Shown here: positions 45,490 to 55,370 of the stretch, in pieces
Layout of the letters: every line of letters starts with the position of its first letter
How positions within the stretch are numbered: the first letter of the stretch is position 1
DNA from: Beta vulgaris subsp. vulgaris
Lineage: Eukaryota > Streptophyta > Magnoliopsida > Caryophyllales > Amaranthaceae
Length of the DNA: 64,000 nt
NCBI RefSeq assembly: GCF_026745355.1
Contig: NC_079207.1
Coordinates: 32,847,020 to 32,911,019, forward strand
Reading direction: 5' to 3'
The notes under the pieces: model-generated
What the model saw: the letters and a program-made list of their open reading frames with translations, nothing else
What the model was told of the DNA's origin: nothing
Database searches by the model: none
Program-made: the position numbers and the translations under genes

Positions 45490-46334
45490 GAGAGGATGAA
45501 TGTTGTGTGCAAAAACAATGTGGTTATTGCAAATGAAAGGCTATCATAAAGTTGTGAAATTATGATATGGTTATTTATTGGTGTGCTGAGGTATTTTAGT
45601 ACCGTTGAATAATATAAAATGGGTTGGCAGAATAGAATTATGGGGTTATGTGACGAGTTATTGTATTGCTATTGACTTGACTTTGTCATCCAATGAAATG
45701 GAATCTTTTCTTTCTATCTTTATTTTATTGGCTAGAATAAAAAGATGTGGGGCCTTTATAAAACTAAACTGTAGAAACCACGGCGTGCACGGCGGAGTAT
45801 GTTTTTGTAATGTTGATGAGAGTGGACTGAGGTGATAGCCAAACTGTATCTGACACTTGGCAATTGACTAGATCATAGGAATATGGCAACCATCGGAAAA
45901 TAAATTAACATCCGATTTTAGTCCGATCCAACTAGTGTTGATGGACCTCTGTGTCTAATGTAGTCCAATTCGCAATCTGGCTCCGCCAGGTAAGGTCTAG
46001 CACAGTTCACTTTAAACAAAAATAGCTTTGATTTCACTATCAATAAGTGTGGTTCAGTTCAGTAAAAACTACTAACCCAAAGAAGAAAAAACAATAGAGA
46101 ATCGACCGATCAGCAAAAATAAGTTTAGAGCAGTAAAAACAATTCTAAACTTCAATGCTTGCATTCTTTTTTTGACAGATATATTTGATCAATGGCAGAG
46201 TTGCAGACTTGATGAAGCATATTTTTATCAAAAAGCAAACCCCAGAAAGTTAACCACACACAAAAACTACCAATCTTTGGAATATTCTCAGAGAATGGAC
46301 TGTTGTTAATCCACTACTACTTAGTTAACACAAT
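45490..46334. other. Upstream region of the LysM receptor gene
   Basis: About 845 bp between the receptor start codon and Tat-2, presumably holding the promoter. No TATA box could be assigned with confidence. The Tat-2 LTR is thus close to this gene's regulatory region. Confidence 0.45.
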
Positions 46335-46974
46335 TGTTATGTCCCAGATATTTGCCTAAGCTGGGTGTCGCGGGTAATGTAGTTGTCGCAGCTAGTTGGA
46401 GCCAGCTAAGGATACCAGATAGTGATCATAAGTACACAAGCTGATTAAATAGATAATATGACGAGGACATGTTTTAAGAAGAGACCAAGACTCGTTGAAG
46501 AAGACGTTGTAACCAAGTCTACAAAAGAGGAGAAGTTCAAGCGCAACAACAGTGAAGCTCTTCCCATGATTCTATGAGGAAGTGGCGAAAGATATGGAGT
46601 TAGTTTATAACGGTTAACTTGGCAATGGTAGCTAAATTTACATGTATAAATATAAAAGGAAAAGACTGATAAAACACATTAGGTAATTACATTCTAAGTA
46701 CTTCGCATTGCTACAACTGTTCTTTACATTTGACATTACAAAAGTATCTAGCCTAAGTTGTAACTCTTTAACATTGATAGTGGATTGGTGGACTCATAGC
46801 CACCCGCACTTTTTACCATTATTCCTAGGGTTTTCCGCGTCACCATCTTTGGTGTCTTGATTTCGTTGTTTATTTTTCTCTCGCAGCAAGTTTATCTCTT
46901 TTGTGCTAGCTGAGTGTTACTTGTAGCTGTAGATCCTTAGCTAAGTTTTGCCTGTGCAGAATGTGGCATCAACA
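46335..46974 (+). repeat. Tat-2 5' LTR
   Basis: Starts TGTTATGTCCCAG, ends GGCATCAACA. TATA box TATAAATATAAAAGG near 46644. Clearly related to the Tat-1 LTR but strongly diverged. Confidence 0.88.
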
Positions 46975-46976
46975 GT

Positions 46977-46993
46977 TTGGTGCCCACCGTGGG
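46977..46993 (+). other. Tat-2 primer-binding site
   Basis: TGGTGCCCACCGTGGGG 2-3 nt after the LTR, one or two changes from the Tat-1 site. Confidence 0.75.
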
Positions 46994-47064
46994 GGCTCTA
47001 CAGCTAAAATTCTCATAAAACCGCTTTCTTCCAAAACAAATCACAAAAGAACATTTCATTCCAA

Positions 47065-48420
47065 AATGGTCGACCCTTGCCCTGCTGAAATGATGGCTGC
47101 CTTGAAGAAGGCCCAGGACGATCTCCATCGATCCAAATCTGAATCCTAGCAAACCATTGAAAATCTCAGGAAGGAGCTGGAATCTGTCAAAAGCAGCAAG
47201 GCAGCTAAGCCTCGTGGCCGCATGGTGATTCCTCATAATCTCAATTTATCTGACTCAAACAACAATGAAGATGAAGAGGAAGCTAAGATCAACTCGGAAA
47301 GAAGAAGATGAGACTGATCCTGCAGCTCAGAAGCTCGCACTCCTGGAATCTCAGAATAAGAAAATCATGCGCATGCTGGCGAAGTTGCCTGGAGCACCAA
47401 CGCTCGTAGCTGACGAGTCTCCCAATGGCTACGCTCAATCCCCTTTCATTAATGAAATTGCAAGGGCCAGGATCTCCAAGAAGATCAATGTGTATCAAAC
47501 TCATAACCTTTATGATGGATCGGCAGATCCTTACGATCATGTGGCGCAGTACAAGCAGACGATATGGACCTTGTTTATTCCTGAGCATCTCTTGGAGGCC
47601 ACCATGTGCAAATTGTTTGGAGCCACCTTATCAGGACCAGCTTTGCAATGGCTAATCAGTTTAAAACTAGGTACAATTCCAAATTTCGGTGCTTTGATTA
47701 ACAAGTTCTATCTGCAATTTGCTAGCAGCAGGATCCTGGAGAAGCATATAGGCGACCTGTACCGAATCACTCAGAAAACAAACGAAGCTGTGCGGCAGTA
47801 CCTCGACCGGTTCAACAAAGAAATGATATCAGTCAAGAACCTAGACGTCCCCATAGCTATCGAGGATCCAGGAGAGAACTGGCGTACAAATCCAGGTTAT
47901 ATTATGAGCTGACCAGATATCCTTGCAACACCTTCGAGGAGGTCAGAGCTTGAGCCATGGCTGAAATCCGCGTCGAGGAAGATGATGTGTCCAGGTACAG
48001 AGACAAATATAGCTACGATCGTAAATCACAAGGTCAGAAAAAGATTGATTGGCGTCACCAACCTTATCAGAGGAATGATAGTACCAACAACGTGGCTAGA
48101 AAGACTTCAGGTAAGGTAGATGAGAGTGATTACCCCCTACTTCCTCCTATTGCTTTAACGTGGATGTAGAAGGCGTGGTAAACGCACCCAAAAAGATGGG
48201 AACAACATCAAGATGGCCACGAAAAAGTGACAAGTCGGAAGGCGAAAAGGACACTACCAAGTGGTGTAGTTACCATGGCGATCACAATGATCTTACAGAA
48301 GATTGCAATGCCTTGACAAAAGAAGTTGCTTGTCTACTCAAGAAAGGCTACCTAGAGCACCTTATGGGGAAGAAGGGTCAGAAAGGAGGACAACCTGACG
48401 ATAACAACAAATAATTCGGA
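47065..48420 (+). pseudogene. Tat-2 gag
   Basis: Starts at the ATG at 47065 (MVDPCPAEMMAALKKAQDDL). Stops or shifts at 47147 (TAG for CAG), about 47250, about 47870 and 47951 (TGA for CGA). The Gag core (YDGSADPYDHVAQYKQ, ALQWLISLKLG, RFNKEMISVKNL) and the KWCSYHGDHNDLTEDCNAL zinc-type segment (48260-48310) align with Tat-1. Confidence 0.87.
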
Positions 48421-49043
48421 CCTCCACTTGAGCTTACACATGACAAGGTAATCAACTCTATATCTTGCGGATCTGAGATATGCAGACTAACCTATTCTGC
48501 CGCTAAGAGATTCACTCGAGAAGGCTCCAAAGCTGTACCAACGAAGCATAGGAATGCAGAAGAAAAGAAACTCCAGAGCATGACCATCATCTTCGATGAA
48601 GAAGATGGGGATGAGGAAGCAGACCACCATGATGGACTAGTCGTCTCCCTAATTGTCAGCAACTGTTTGATGAAGAGAGTGGCAGCTCAGCCAATATCAT
48701 GTTCAAAAATGCCCTTCAAATAATGGGATTGCAAGAAGAAGATATCATCAAGAAAGCGATTGTCCTATATGGATTCAGTGGCGATCCAGCTAGGACCCTT
48801 GGAGAGATCACCCTCCTCACCTATGCCAAAGCAGTCAACCTGCATACAAGATTTAGCGCGATGGACTGTCCCTCAACATACAACATCATCATGGGGACAC
48901 CATGGATTCATAAGCTGAAAGTTGTGCCCTCTACGTATCAACAGACCATCAAATTCCCTACCAAATGGGGCGTACAAGAAATTAAAGGCGATCGTAAGCT
49001 AGCTCGAGAATGTTATGGCATATCCCTCAAGGCGAAGAAATAA
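48421..49043 (+). pseudogene. Tat-2 protease region
   Basis: Homologous to the Tat-1 protease, but the catalytic segment is lost: a deletion near 48680 joins MKRV directly to SGSSANIM-type sequence, removing the LIDN motif. The downstream NIIMGTPWIHKLKVVPSTYQ is preserved. Confidence 0.75.
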
Positions 49044-49079
49044 TCCAGCTAGCAACTACAACAAGGTCTAGCACCCATC

Positions 49080-51240
49080 AAGCCAAATGAACAAGATGTA
49101 GATGAAGTGGTGCTAGACCCAGCAAAGCCAGAGCAAACTGCCTAGATTGGAGCATCCTTACTAGCTGAAGAGAAGCAACGAATTATCGAATTCTGAAAAG
49201 AAAACATAAGCTGCTTCACATGGAATCATGAAGACATGGTAGGAATTGAACCTGATATAAGACATGGTAGGAATTGAACCTGATATAATAACTCACAAGT
49301 AGAATGTAGATCCCAACTCGAAGCCTATCAAGCAAAAAAAGAAGAAATTTCGCACCCAAAGAGGAACCTGATAGTCAACGAAGAGGTGGAAAAGTTGCTG
49401 AAAGCTGGAAAAATCGGAGAAGTCAAATACCCAGATTGGCTAGCCAATGTAGTTGTCGTCGGCAAAAAGAACGACAAGTGGCGAGTCTGCATCGACTTCA
49501 CCGACCTCAAAAACGCATGTCCAAAAGATCATTTTCCATTGCCACACATTGATGCCCTGTTGGATGCAACAGCTAGGCACGAGAGGCTCACCTTTCTAGA
49601 TGCATATTCTAGCTACAAAAAGATATTAATGGATCTAGAAGATCAATTGAAAACAGAATTCATGACAGAAAGAGGTATATATTGTTACAAAGTAATGCCT
49701 TTTGGGCTAAAAAATGCAGGTGTTACCTACTAGAGGCTAGTAAACAAGATGTTCAAAAAGCAGCTAGGGGACACAATGAAAGTTTACATAGACGACATGT
49801 TAGTAAAGTCAAAGCAACCTGGAGATCATGTTGCCCCCCTACAAGATACCTTCGAGATATTAAAAAGGTCCGAAATGAAGCTTAATCCTACTAAATGCTC
49901 TTTTGGAGTACCTGCAGGGAAGTTCCTAGGACGTTTCACCTAGCGAGGGATATAAGCTAGCCCATACCAGGTGCAAGCATTAATCAACATCCAGAAACTT
50001 AAAAAAGGTCCAGAAGCTGACAGGTAGAGTAGCTGCGCTCAACTACTTCATAACTAGATCGTCAGACAAGTGCCACCAATTCTACCATGTGCTGAAAAAG
50101 AACTAAGGGTGGCTGGATAGCAGAGCATGAAACAACGTTTCTAGACTTGAAAGCTTACCTGGCGCAACCCCCGCTACTTTCAAAACTATCCACAGGTGAG
50201 ACGCTCCAGCTTTATCTAGCTGTGAGCAGCAAAGCAGTCAGTGTCGTATTAGCAAGGGAAGCTGAGAATCAGCAGCAACTCGTGTATTATGTAAGCAAAT
50301 ATTTGCACGTTGCTGAAACAAGGTACACCTCACTAGAAAAGTTAGTACTAGCCTTATATATGGCATCGAAAAAATTACGTCATTATTTTGAATCCCATCC
50401 CATACATGTTCTAACTAAATACCCTATAAAGGTTGTATTGAGAAAACCTGAATATTTAGGGAGAATGGCCAAGTGGGCTATATCTTTAAGTTCACATGAT
50501 ATATGGTACCTACCAAGAACTGCTATAAAATTATAAGCCTTAGCTGACTTTGTGGTAGACTTCAGTCCTGACCTAGCAGTAGCAGCTGAAGAAGAAGTGC
50601 GCCATATCAACCAAGTAGGTAAGGTAGGTACCTGTCAGCTATATGTAGATGGTTCCTCTAATTTCAGAGGAGATGGCATAGGTATGGCCCCGAAGTCACC
50701 AGAAGGGGACATGATAGTACGTTCCATATGTTGTGCTTTTAAAGCTACTAATAACGAAGCTGAGTATGAAGCCTTAATTGCAGGCATGGTCCTAGCACAC
50801 GATTTGAAAACTAACAAATTGCATGTGTCTAGTGATTCTTTATTGATAGTTAGCCAGTTAAAAGGCAAATACGCAGCTAAAGACTCCAAGATGGCAATAT
50901 ATCTAGACTTAGCTAAAGAAAAAGCAAAATTGTTCGAAGTATTTGATGTAAGGAAGATCCCAAGAGACAAGAATACCAAAGCTGATGCATTAGCCAACTT
51001 GGGATTAACACTTAGAAAATGCGACTTTAGCTTAATACCAATCGCCCACCTAGCAGAGCCAACCATCAACAAGCAGGTAAACACAATACACGATGGCGCT
51101 TACAATGCAGGAAGTGTTAACTGGATCCAACCAATACTTGACTACCTAGAGAAGGACATATTACCAGAAGACAAGCTGGAAGCCAGGAAGTTACAAATGA
51201 AAGCTACAAGGTACCACGAAATTTTAGGTGTCCTGTTTAA
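49080..51240 (+). pseudogene. Tat-2 RT and RNase H domains
   Basis: RT motifs WRVCIDFTDLKNACPKD, FLDAYSSYKKI and VYIDDMLVKSK (49780-49810). RNase H LYLAVSSKAVSVVLAREAE. Archaeal-type RNase H YVDGSSNFRGDGIGMAPKS … ATNNEAEYEALIAGM. A short duplication repeats GACATGGTAGGAATTGAACCTGATATAA at 49233-49290. Stops at 49143, 49731, 49941 and 50534 match CAG or CAA codons in Tat-1. Confidence 0.87.
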
Positions 51241-51717
51241 ATAAGCTTCTGCCAGCCATGAACTGCTACAAAGATGTCTAAAGCAAGACCAATGGGAAGT
51301 TACACTCAAGGAATTTCACGAAGGAGAATGCGGATCCAATATAGCAGGTAGAAGCTTATCAAATAAAATCCTGGCTTATGGATATTATAGGCCAATGATG
51401 CGTCACGACGCCAAGAGGTATGTAGATAAGTGTGAAAGCTGCCAAAAGCATGCAGATATGTCTCATCAACCAGCTAAAATACTAAACCCCACCTTAACTC
51501 CCTGGCTTTTCATGAGGTGGGGCATGTATATTGTAGGTAAACTACCTGTTGCTCCAGATCAAATGGTCTTTATGTCAGTTTTAATAGATTACTTTTCTAA
51601 GTGGATTGAAGTAGGGGCATTCCAGCAGGTAAGAGATAAAGAGGTTATATCTTTCCTACATACAAACATTATTTGCACGTTTGGAGTGCCTAGTTAGATT
51701 GTCTGTGACAATGGATC
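51241..51717 (+). pseudogene. Tat-2 integrase fragment
   Basis: HHCC finger (HEGECGSNIAGRSL … CESCQKHAD), then WGMYIVGKLP, where the first catalytic aspartate is tyrosine, and DYFSKWIEVGAFQQV. It ends at VCDNGS, where similarity to Tat-1 stops at 51717. Confidence 0.85.
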
Positions 51718-52357
51718 ATTAACAAACTTATAGATCTGCAAAGGAAAAAGAAACAAACCCTGTTCCAAAGAATGAGATTAGGGACAATGGTTTGTGAATT
51801 GTCAGATAGTCGTAACCTTTTCTTATTCTTCACTCCAAACCTTTTAGATTTGAGATAAGAACCTCAAATGAGACAAACTATATATAGAATCATCGATTGT
51901 AGGAAATGGATCTTGAGTTTTCTACAGTGATTTAGTGATAGGTACTAGTGAATTTTATGTTACCCAGAAAGCCACATAAGACATAATACTCGTCATAGAG
52001 AAAGGGAAAATAGGGATAAACATTGACAATTATACACTAAATCAAAATCACACAAAACTTTAACATTGAATTACGAAGGGAAGATTTTTTCATCAGAGAT
52101 AGATCAATACAAAATGACTTTGTTGTAGAATGCTACAAAAGAATTATTCGTCGTTATTCATCTCATGCCGTTGTTGTCAAACTGTACCTACACGTACGAA
52201 GCTTAATAATAAAATGAGTATTTTTTTGTACACTAAAATTAAATTACATGCATATATACAAGTTCAAAATTCCTGAGGTTGTTCCCATGAAAAATATTAA
52301 ATTGAAAAGGGGAGAAAATGTTTTACAACAAAATTTTGTATGCTTCGTATAAAGTAG
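51718..52357. other. Host sequence right of Tat-2, no gene
   Basis: AT-rich, presumably including the 3' untranslated region of the TPR-like gene at 52358. No Tat 3' LTR could be found here. Confidence 0.4.
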
Positions 52358-52516
52358 GTTTAATAATCTGCTCTCCGGCTGCTGGTAAGATCACCAACAA
52401 AATTATCGGCATCTTTTTCCAAGTTCTCCAAATGTACATTATACTGAGGATCAAAGACGCTGGCCATGCGCAAGTATTGGGCAGCTTCATCTTTACGACC
52501 CTCGTTGACTAAGAAA
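52358..52516 (-). CDS. Last exon of a TPR-like protein
   Basis: The minus strand encodes FLVNEGRKDEAAQYLRMASVFDP, then NVHLENLEKDADNFVGDL and ends SSRRADY with a stop. A TTGTAG acceptor precedes it. Together with the exon at 52636-52745 it splices in phase across a cysteine codon (TG|T). The helix pattern is that of a tetratricopeptide repeat followed by a C-terminal helix. I do not recognise the specific protein. Whether the exons at 53.7-54.1 kb belong to the same gene is unresolved. Confidence 0.65.
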
Positions 52517-52635
52517 CTACAATCCCAAAAGATCAATATCAAAAGATCGTTAGTGACTTAAGTGTGGCAATTGGACTTTTGTATCTTGATATCTTCCACT
52601 TTGCAATATCATTAAGAAAAAGTAACCAAACCTAC

Positions 52636-52745
52636 CAGGCAAACACCATTAATCCCTCATAGTAACGAGCCTTTGCTGTCGACTCTTCCGGCACCTTGAT
52701 GTCCCTCAATCTTTCCAAGTGTGCAAATGATTCAGCTATTTCCCG
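52636..52745 (-). CDS. Penultimate exon of the TPR-like protein
   Basis: The minus strand encodes REIAESFAHLERLRDIKVPE, ESTAKARYYEGLMVFA, bordered by a TTTGTCAG acceptor and GTAGGT donor. The intron to the next exon is 119 nt (52635-52517), typical of plant genes. KARYYEGLMVFA followed by NEGRKDEAAQYLRMA forms the two helices of a TPR unit. Confidence 0.65.
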
Positions 52746-53138
52746 CTGACAAATAATAGAGTAATAACAATACACCACCAACGGATTAGCTCACACTTTA
52801 ATAAGACTTGGGAATTGTAGGTTCACAAAAATTCGAAATATATTCTTTCCTTTTTGACAGGAACAAAACGTAAAAGGCGTGACACAGGAAAACACTAAAT
52901 TTAACGTTATCATAGTTAGGGAGTTCTCTCCAAGGGATTAGGACTCTCCATTTCTTTTCCTCCAATTCATATCATGGGGTTGTAAGTTGTAATACCTACA
53001 ACCCGTTAATAAATTGTGATAATGGAATGAGACTTTAAATATAATTTATCAATAAAAACAATCTTGTGATCTCTATGAGCAAGCAAATTCATCTCCAAGC
53101 TCTTCATGAATTTTCGTTACCATCCATTACTAGTGGGG

Positions 53139-53371
53139 GAGTGGTATTGGACTATTGGGTGGAGATGAAAAATCATACAGAAAAATGAATATTTTGGGGT
53201 GAGCTTGCATTACCATTGGAATGAATCTTCTGATAAAGTTACATAGAAATCCAATCTTATAACCATCATTTATAACCACCTACGAGTGGTATTGGCCTGG
53301 TGGAAATGAAAAATCATAAAGAAAAATGGATATTTTGTGGTGAGTTTGCATTACCATGGTAATGAATCTTG
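53139..53371 (+). repeat. Imperfect tandem duplication (~146-bp spacing)
   Basis: GAGTGGTATTGG…GGTGAGCTTGCATTACCATTGGAATGAATCTT (53139-53225) recurs at 53285-53371 with several changes. It lies in a non-coding stretch. Confidence 0.7.
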
Positions 53372-53649
53372 ATTTTTCTCACAAATTTGCATACACATTC
53401 TTTCCAGTGACCATCATTTATAACCGTCTACCAAACGGTCACTGAAGTAGTAAAACAATATATTCCCGAAACACCCCCTATTTTTCCCCTTCCTGCATTC
53501 TCAAACATTGATTTAAAATTTTAAAATCATGGACCACTCACATCCTAGAGAAAATGGAGAGATCCTGTCTACTCTCCGGGATGACAAACAAATCATGAAA
53601 CTCTTAGCTCTATGTTAGGTTACAAAAAGAGAATAAGAAATCCCTACTT

Positions 53650-54149
53650 TCCATATAGCACTCAGGATCCTTGTCAAGTGCCAGTCTATTGCAAGAGTTA
53701 GTTCGGCTAAGCAATTAGAGAGTCAACTGCGACAATTGGTAAAAGCAGGCAATAATGATATTACCTCAGCAATGGAAGTGCTCTATTGATTCTTCCTGCA
53801 GCCAGGTAATCAATTGAAAGCTATTAAAAATAGAAATATAAATTTATTTTAAACGAATGTCCCCAAGTACATGACACCTAAAATCATTATCTTCAAGAGA
53901 AGTCACTTAGTCGTATAAGATTCATGATTTTCCCACTCACCTCAACCAGTTCTAGAGGGGATAAGTTATGTGCAGAGACTGGTCCGCGTTTTCTTGGAGC
54001 ATCAGGAGGTGCTGATCTGCTTTCACTTTCATTCCTTTCATGATCAGCAGATACATTTAAAGCCTGTTTGGATAGTCCCAACTTTTGGCCAATGACAGGA
54101 TGTTGAAGACAAAGTTCTGGAACATTTAGTGCATATATAATGAGCAATG
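53650..54149 (-). CDS. Exon cluster of an unrecognised host gene, partial
   Basis: Minus strand. Exon ending at 53941 (APPDAPRKRGPVSAHNLSPLELVE) is followed by a GTGAGT donor. A 31-nt exon at 53795-53765 (AG…GAAGAATCAATAGAG…GCTGAG…GTAATA) follows, and a further acceptor is near 53715. The upstream side is cut by the Tat-3 3' LTR at 54150. A decayed paralogue is at 41320-41880. The basic PRKRGP segment could be a nuclear signal, but the family was not identified. It may be upstream exons of the TPR-like gene or a separate gene. Confidence 0.45.
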
Positions 54150-54651
54150 TGTAAGAACACTTGTTTTGGTTATGAAACAGTTGACGGCCTCAAGAGAAGT
54201 CCGCCAAAGATATGGGGAATGATGTCCTTTGTTGAATAGCTGCACAACGAGCAAACGTGAGCTACCCTCGGGGTAGTTGTGAGGAAACCCCCTCCGACGC
54301 TCAAGTCAGTGTTTGTCCAACTAGGATTTTAGAGAGAGAAATTAGAGAGAGATAAGCTATTTTTAGTATGAGAGAGAATGTCCCTGCAAAATAGTACTAG
54401 TGGGGTATTTATAGAAGTATTATTCCTCTGACAGGGCATGTAATCCTTCGACACGAGTATGGCTGTGACGCACTTGACAGGTGGGAAGATTCCCCTGCTT
54501 TTGTCTTATTAGGCGACCGCCAACGTTGTCGGATTGCGTAGGGGAACTGACTTGTTAGGGTTGTGGGTGAAGTTCGCCGTGCTCGCGTCCTCATTGATGT
54601 CCGCGGACTCACCATGTTGGTTTGCTAATGTGCTTGGGTGATACCCATACA
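54150..54651 (-). repeat. Tat-3 3' LTR
   Basis: Plus strand starts TGTAAGAACAC and ends GATACCCATACA (502 bp). Inserted in sequence homologous to 41840-41870, where GAGCTATG continues uninterrupted. On the minus strand CTATAAATACC near 54404-54414 is a TATA box. Left flank CAATG is the presumed target duplication. The partner is beyond the window. Confidence 0.78.
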
Positions 54652-54665
54652 ACTAGTCCCCCAAC
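54652..54665 (-). other. Tat-3 polypurine tract
   Basis: The minus strand reads GTTGGGGGACTAGT directly before the LTR start TGTATGGG. Confidence 0.75.
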
Positions 54666-54920
54666 ATCATATGGGGTCTTGACCGCTAAGGATGTTGTTG
54701 GTGGACGCGAGCTATTTTTTACCTGTTTGATTTTTCGCAGGGATTAATTTTTTGGGTGCCACGTGTCACTGTAGGGAGATGAAGCATTTTGAAAAGTTAA
54801 TGATTGCCTTTCTGAAAATCTCGCCCAATACTTTATTAGGTCTTAAATTCATTGTGACACTTGGCAGGAATCTAGAGAGGAGTTGAAGAGTTCTTTTAAT
54901 CTCAACCGTTTATCTGTGCA

Positions 54921-54928
54921 TATAAACT
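54921..54928 (+). promoter_or_regulatory. TATA box for the Tat-3 antisense gene
   Basis: TATAAACT on the plus strand 270 bp inside the 3' LTR and 450 bp upstream of the antisense ATG at 55371. The intervening TC-rich leader would be untranslated. Inferred from position. Confidence 0.45.
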
Positions 54929-55370
54929 AGAGCAGTTGTCTTTTCTTGAGTTTTTATCCTACGCTCAAAACACTCTTTTTCCTTCTTCAGTTTTCTTTGA
55001 CACATCCCTCCATAATCGAAGCTTGCATTGCTCGAGAAATCATCCTTCTTGTGCTCAAATCGCTTTCAAAAGTTTCTCAATCATCGAGTTTTTACTTTCC
55101 GGTTCTGGTCCACTGTAAATTTCACTATTTTCCGACGAACTTTTCTAGGTCTTTCCGTTCTTGGGGTTTCGTGTTTTTCCGGCGGTTTTTCGGAATTTCT
55201 GGTGGTTCTTTGGCTCAAAGCAAAGAACTTTTGGTGCGATTCTACCTTATGAGGACTTCGCTCATCTTTTCCGGCGGTTTTCAGTCATTACTCTTTTTTT
55301 TTTCCGACGGTCCTTCGTTTCCAGTTCAATTCGTTTCCTCGTTTCCTTAAGTTTCTTTCGCGTTTTCATC

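Larger units (their letters stand above)
46335..51717 (+). mobile_element. Decayed Tat element (Tat-2), no 3' LTR
   Basis: Same family as Tat-1, same orientation. 5' LTR 46335-46974, primer site TGGTGCCCACCGTGGGG, then gag, protease, RT, both RNase H domains and integrase up to the second catalytic motif, where it stops abruptly at 51717. The antisense gene, purine tract and 3' LTR are missing. Many stops and frameshifts are present, more than in Tat-1. Confidence 0.9.

Noticed and set aside
54300..54660. Arginine/serine/threonine-rich minus-strand frame at 54409-54615
   Set aside because: It lies wholly inside the Tat-3 LTR and has no family resemblance.
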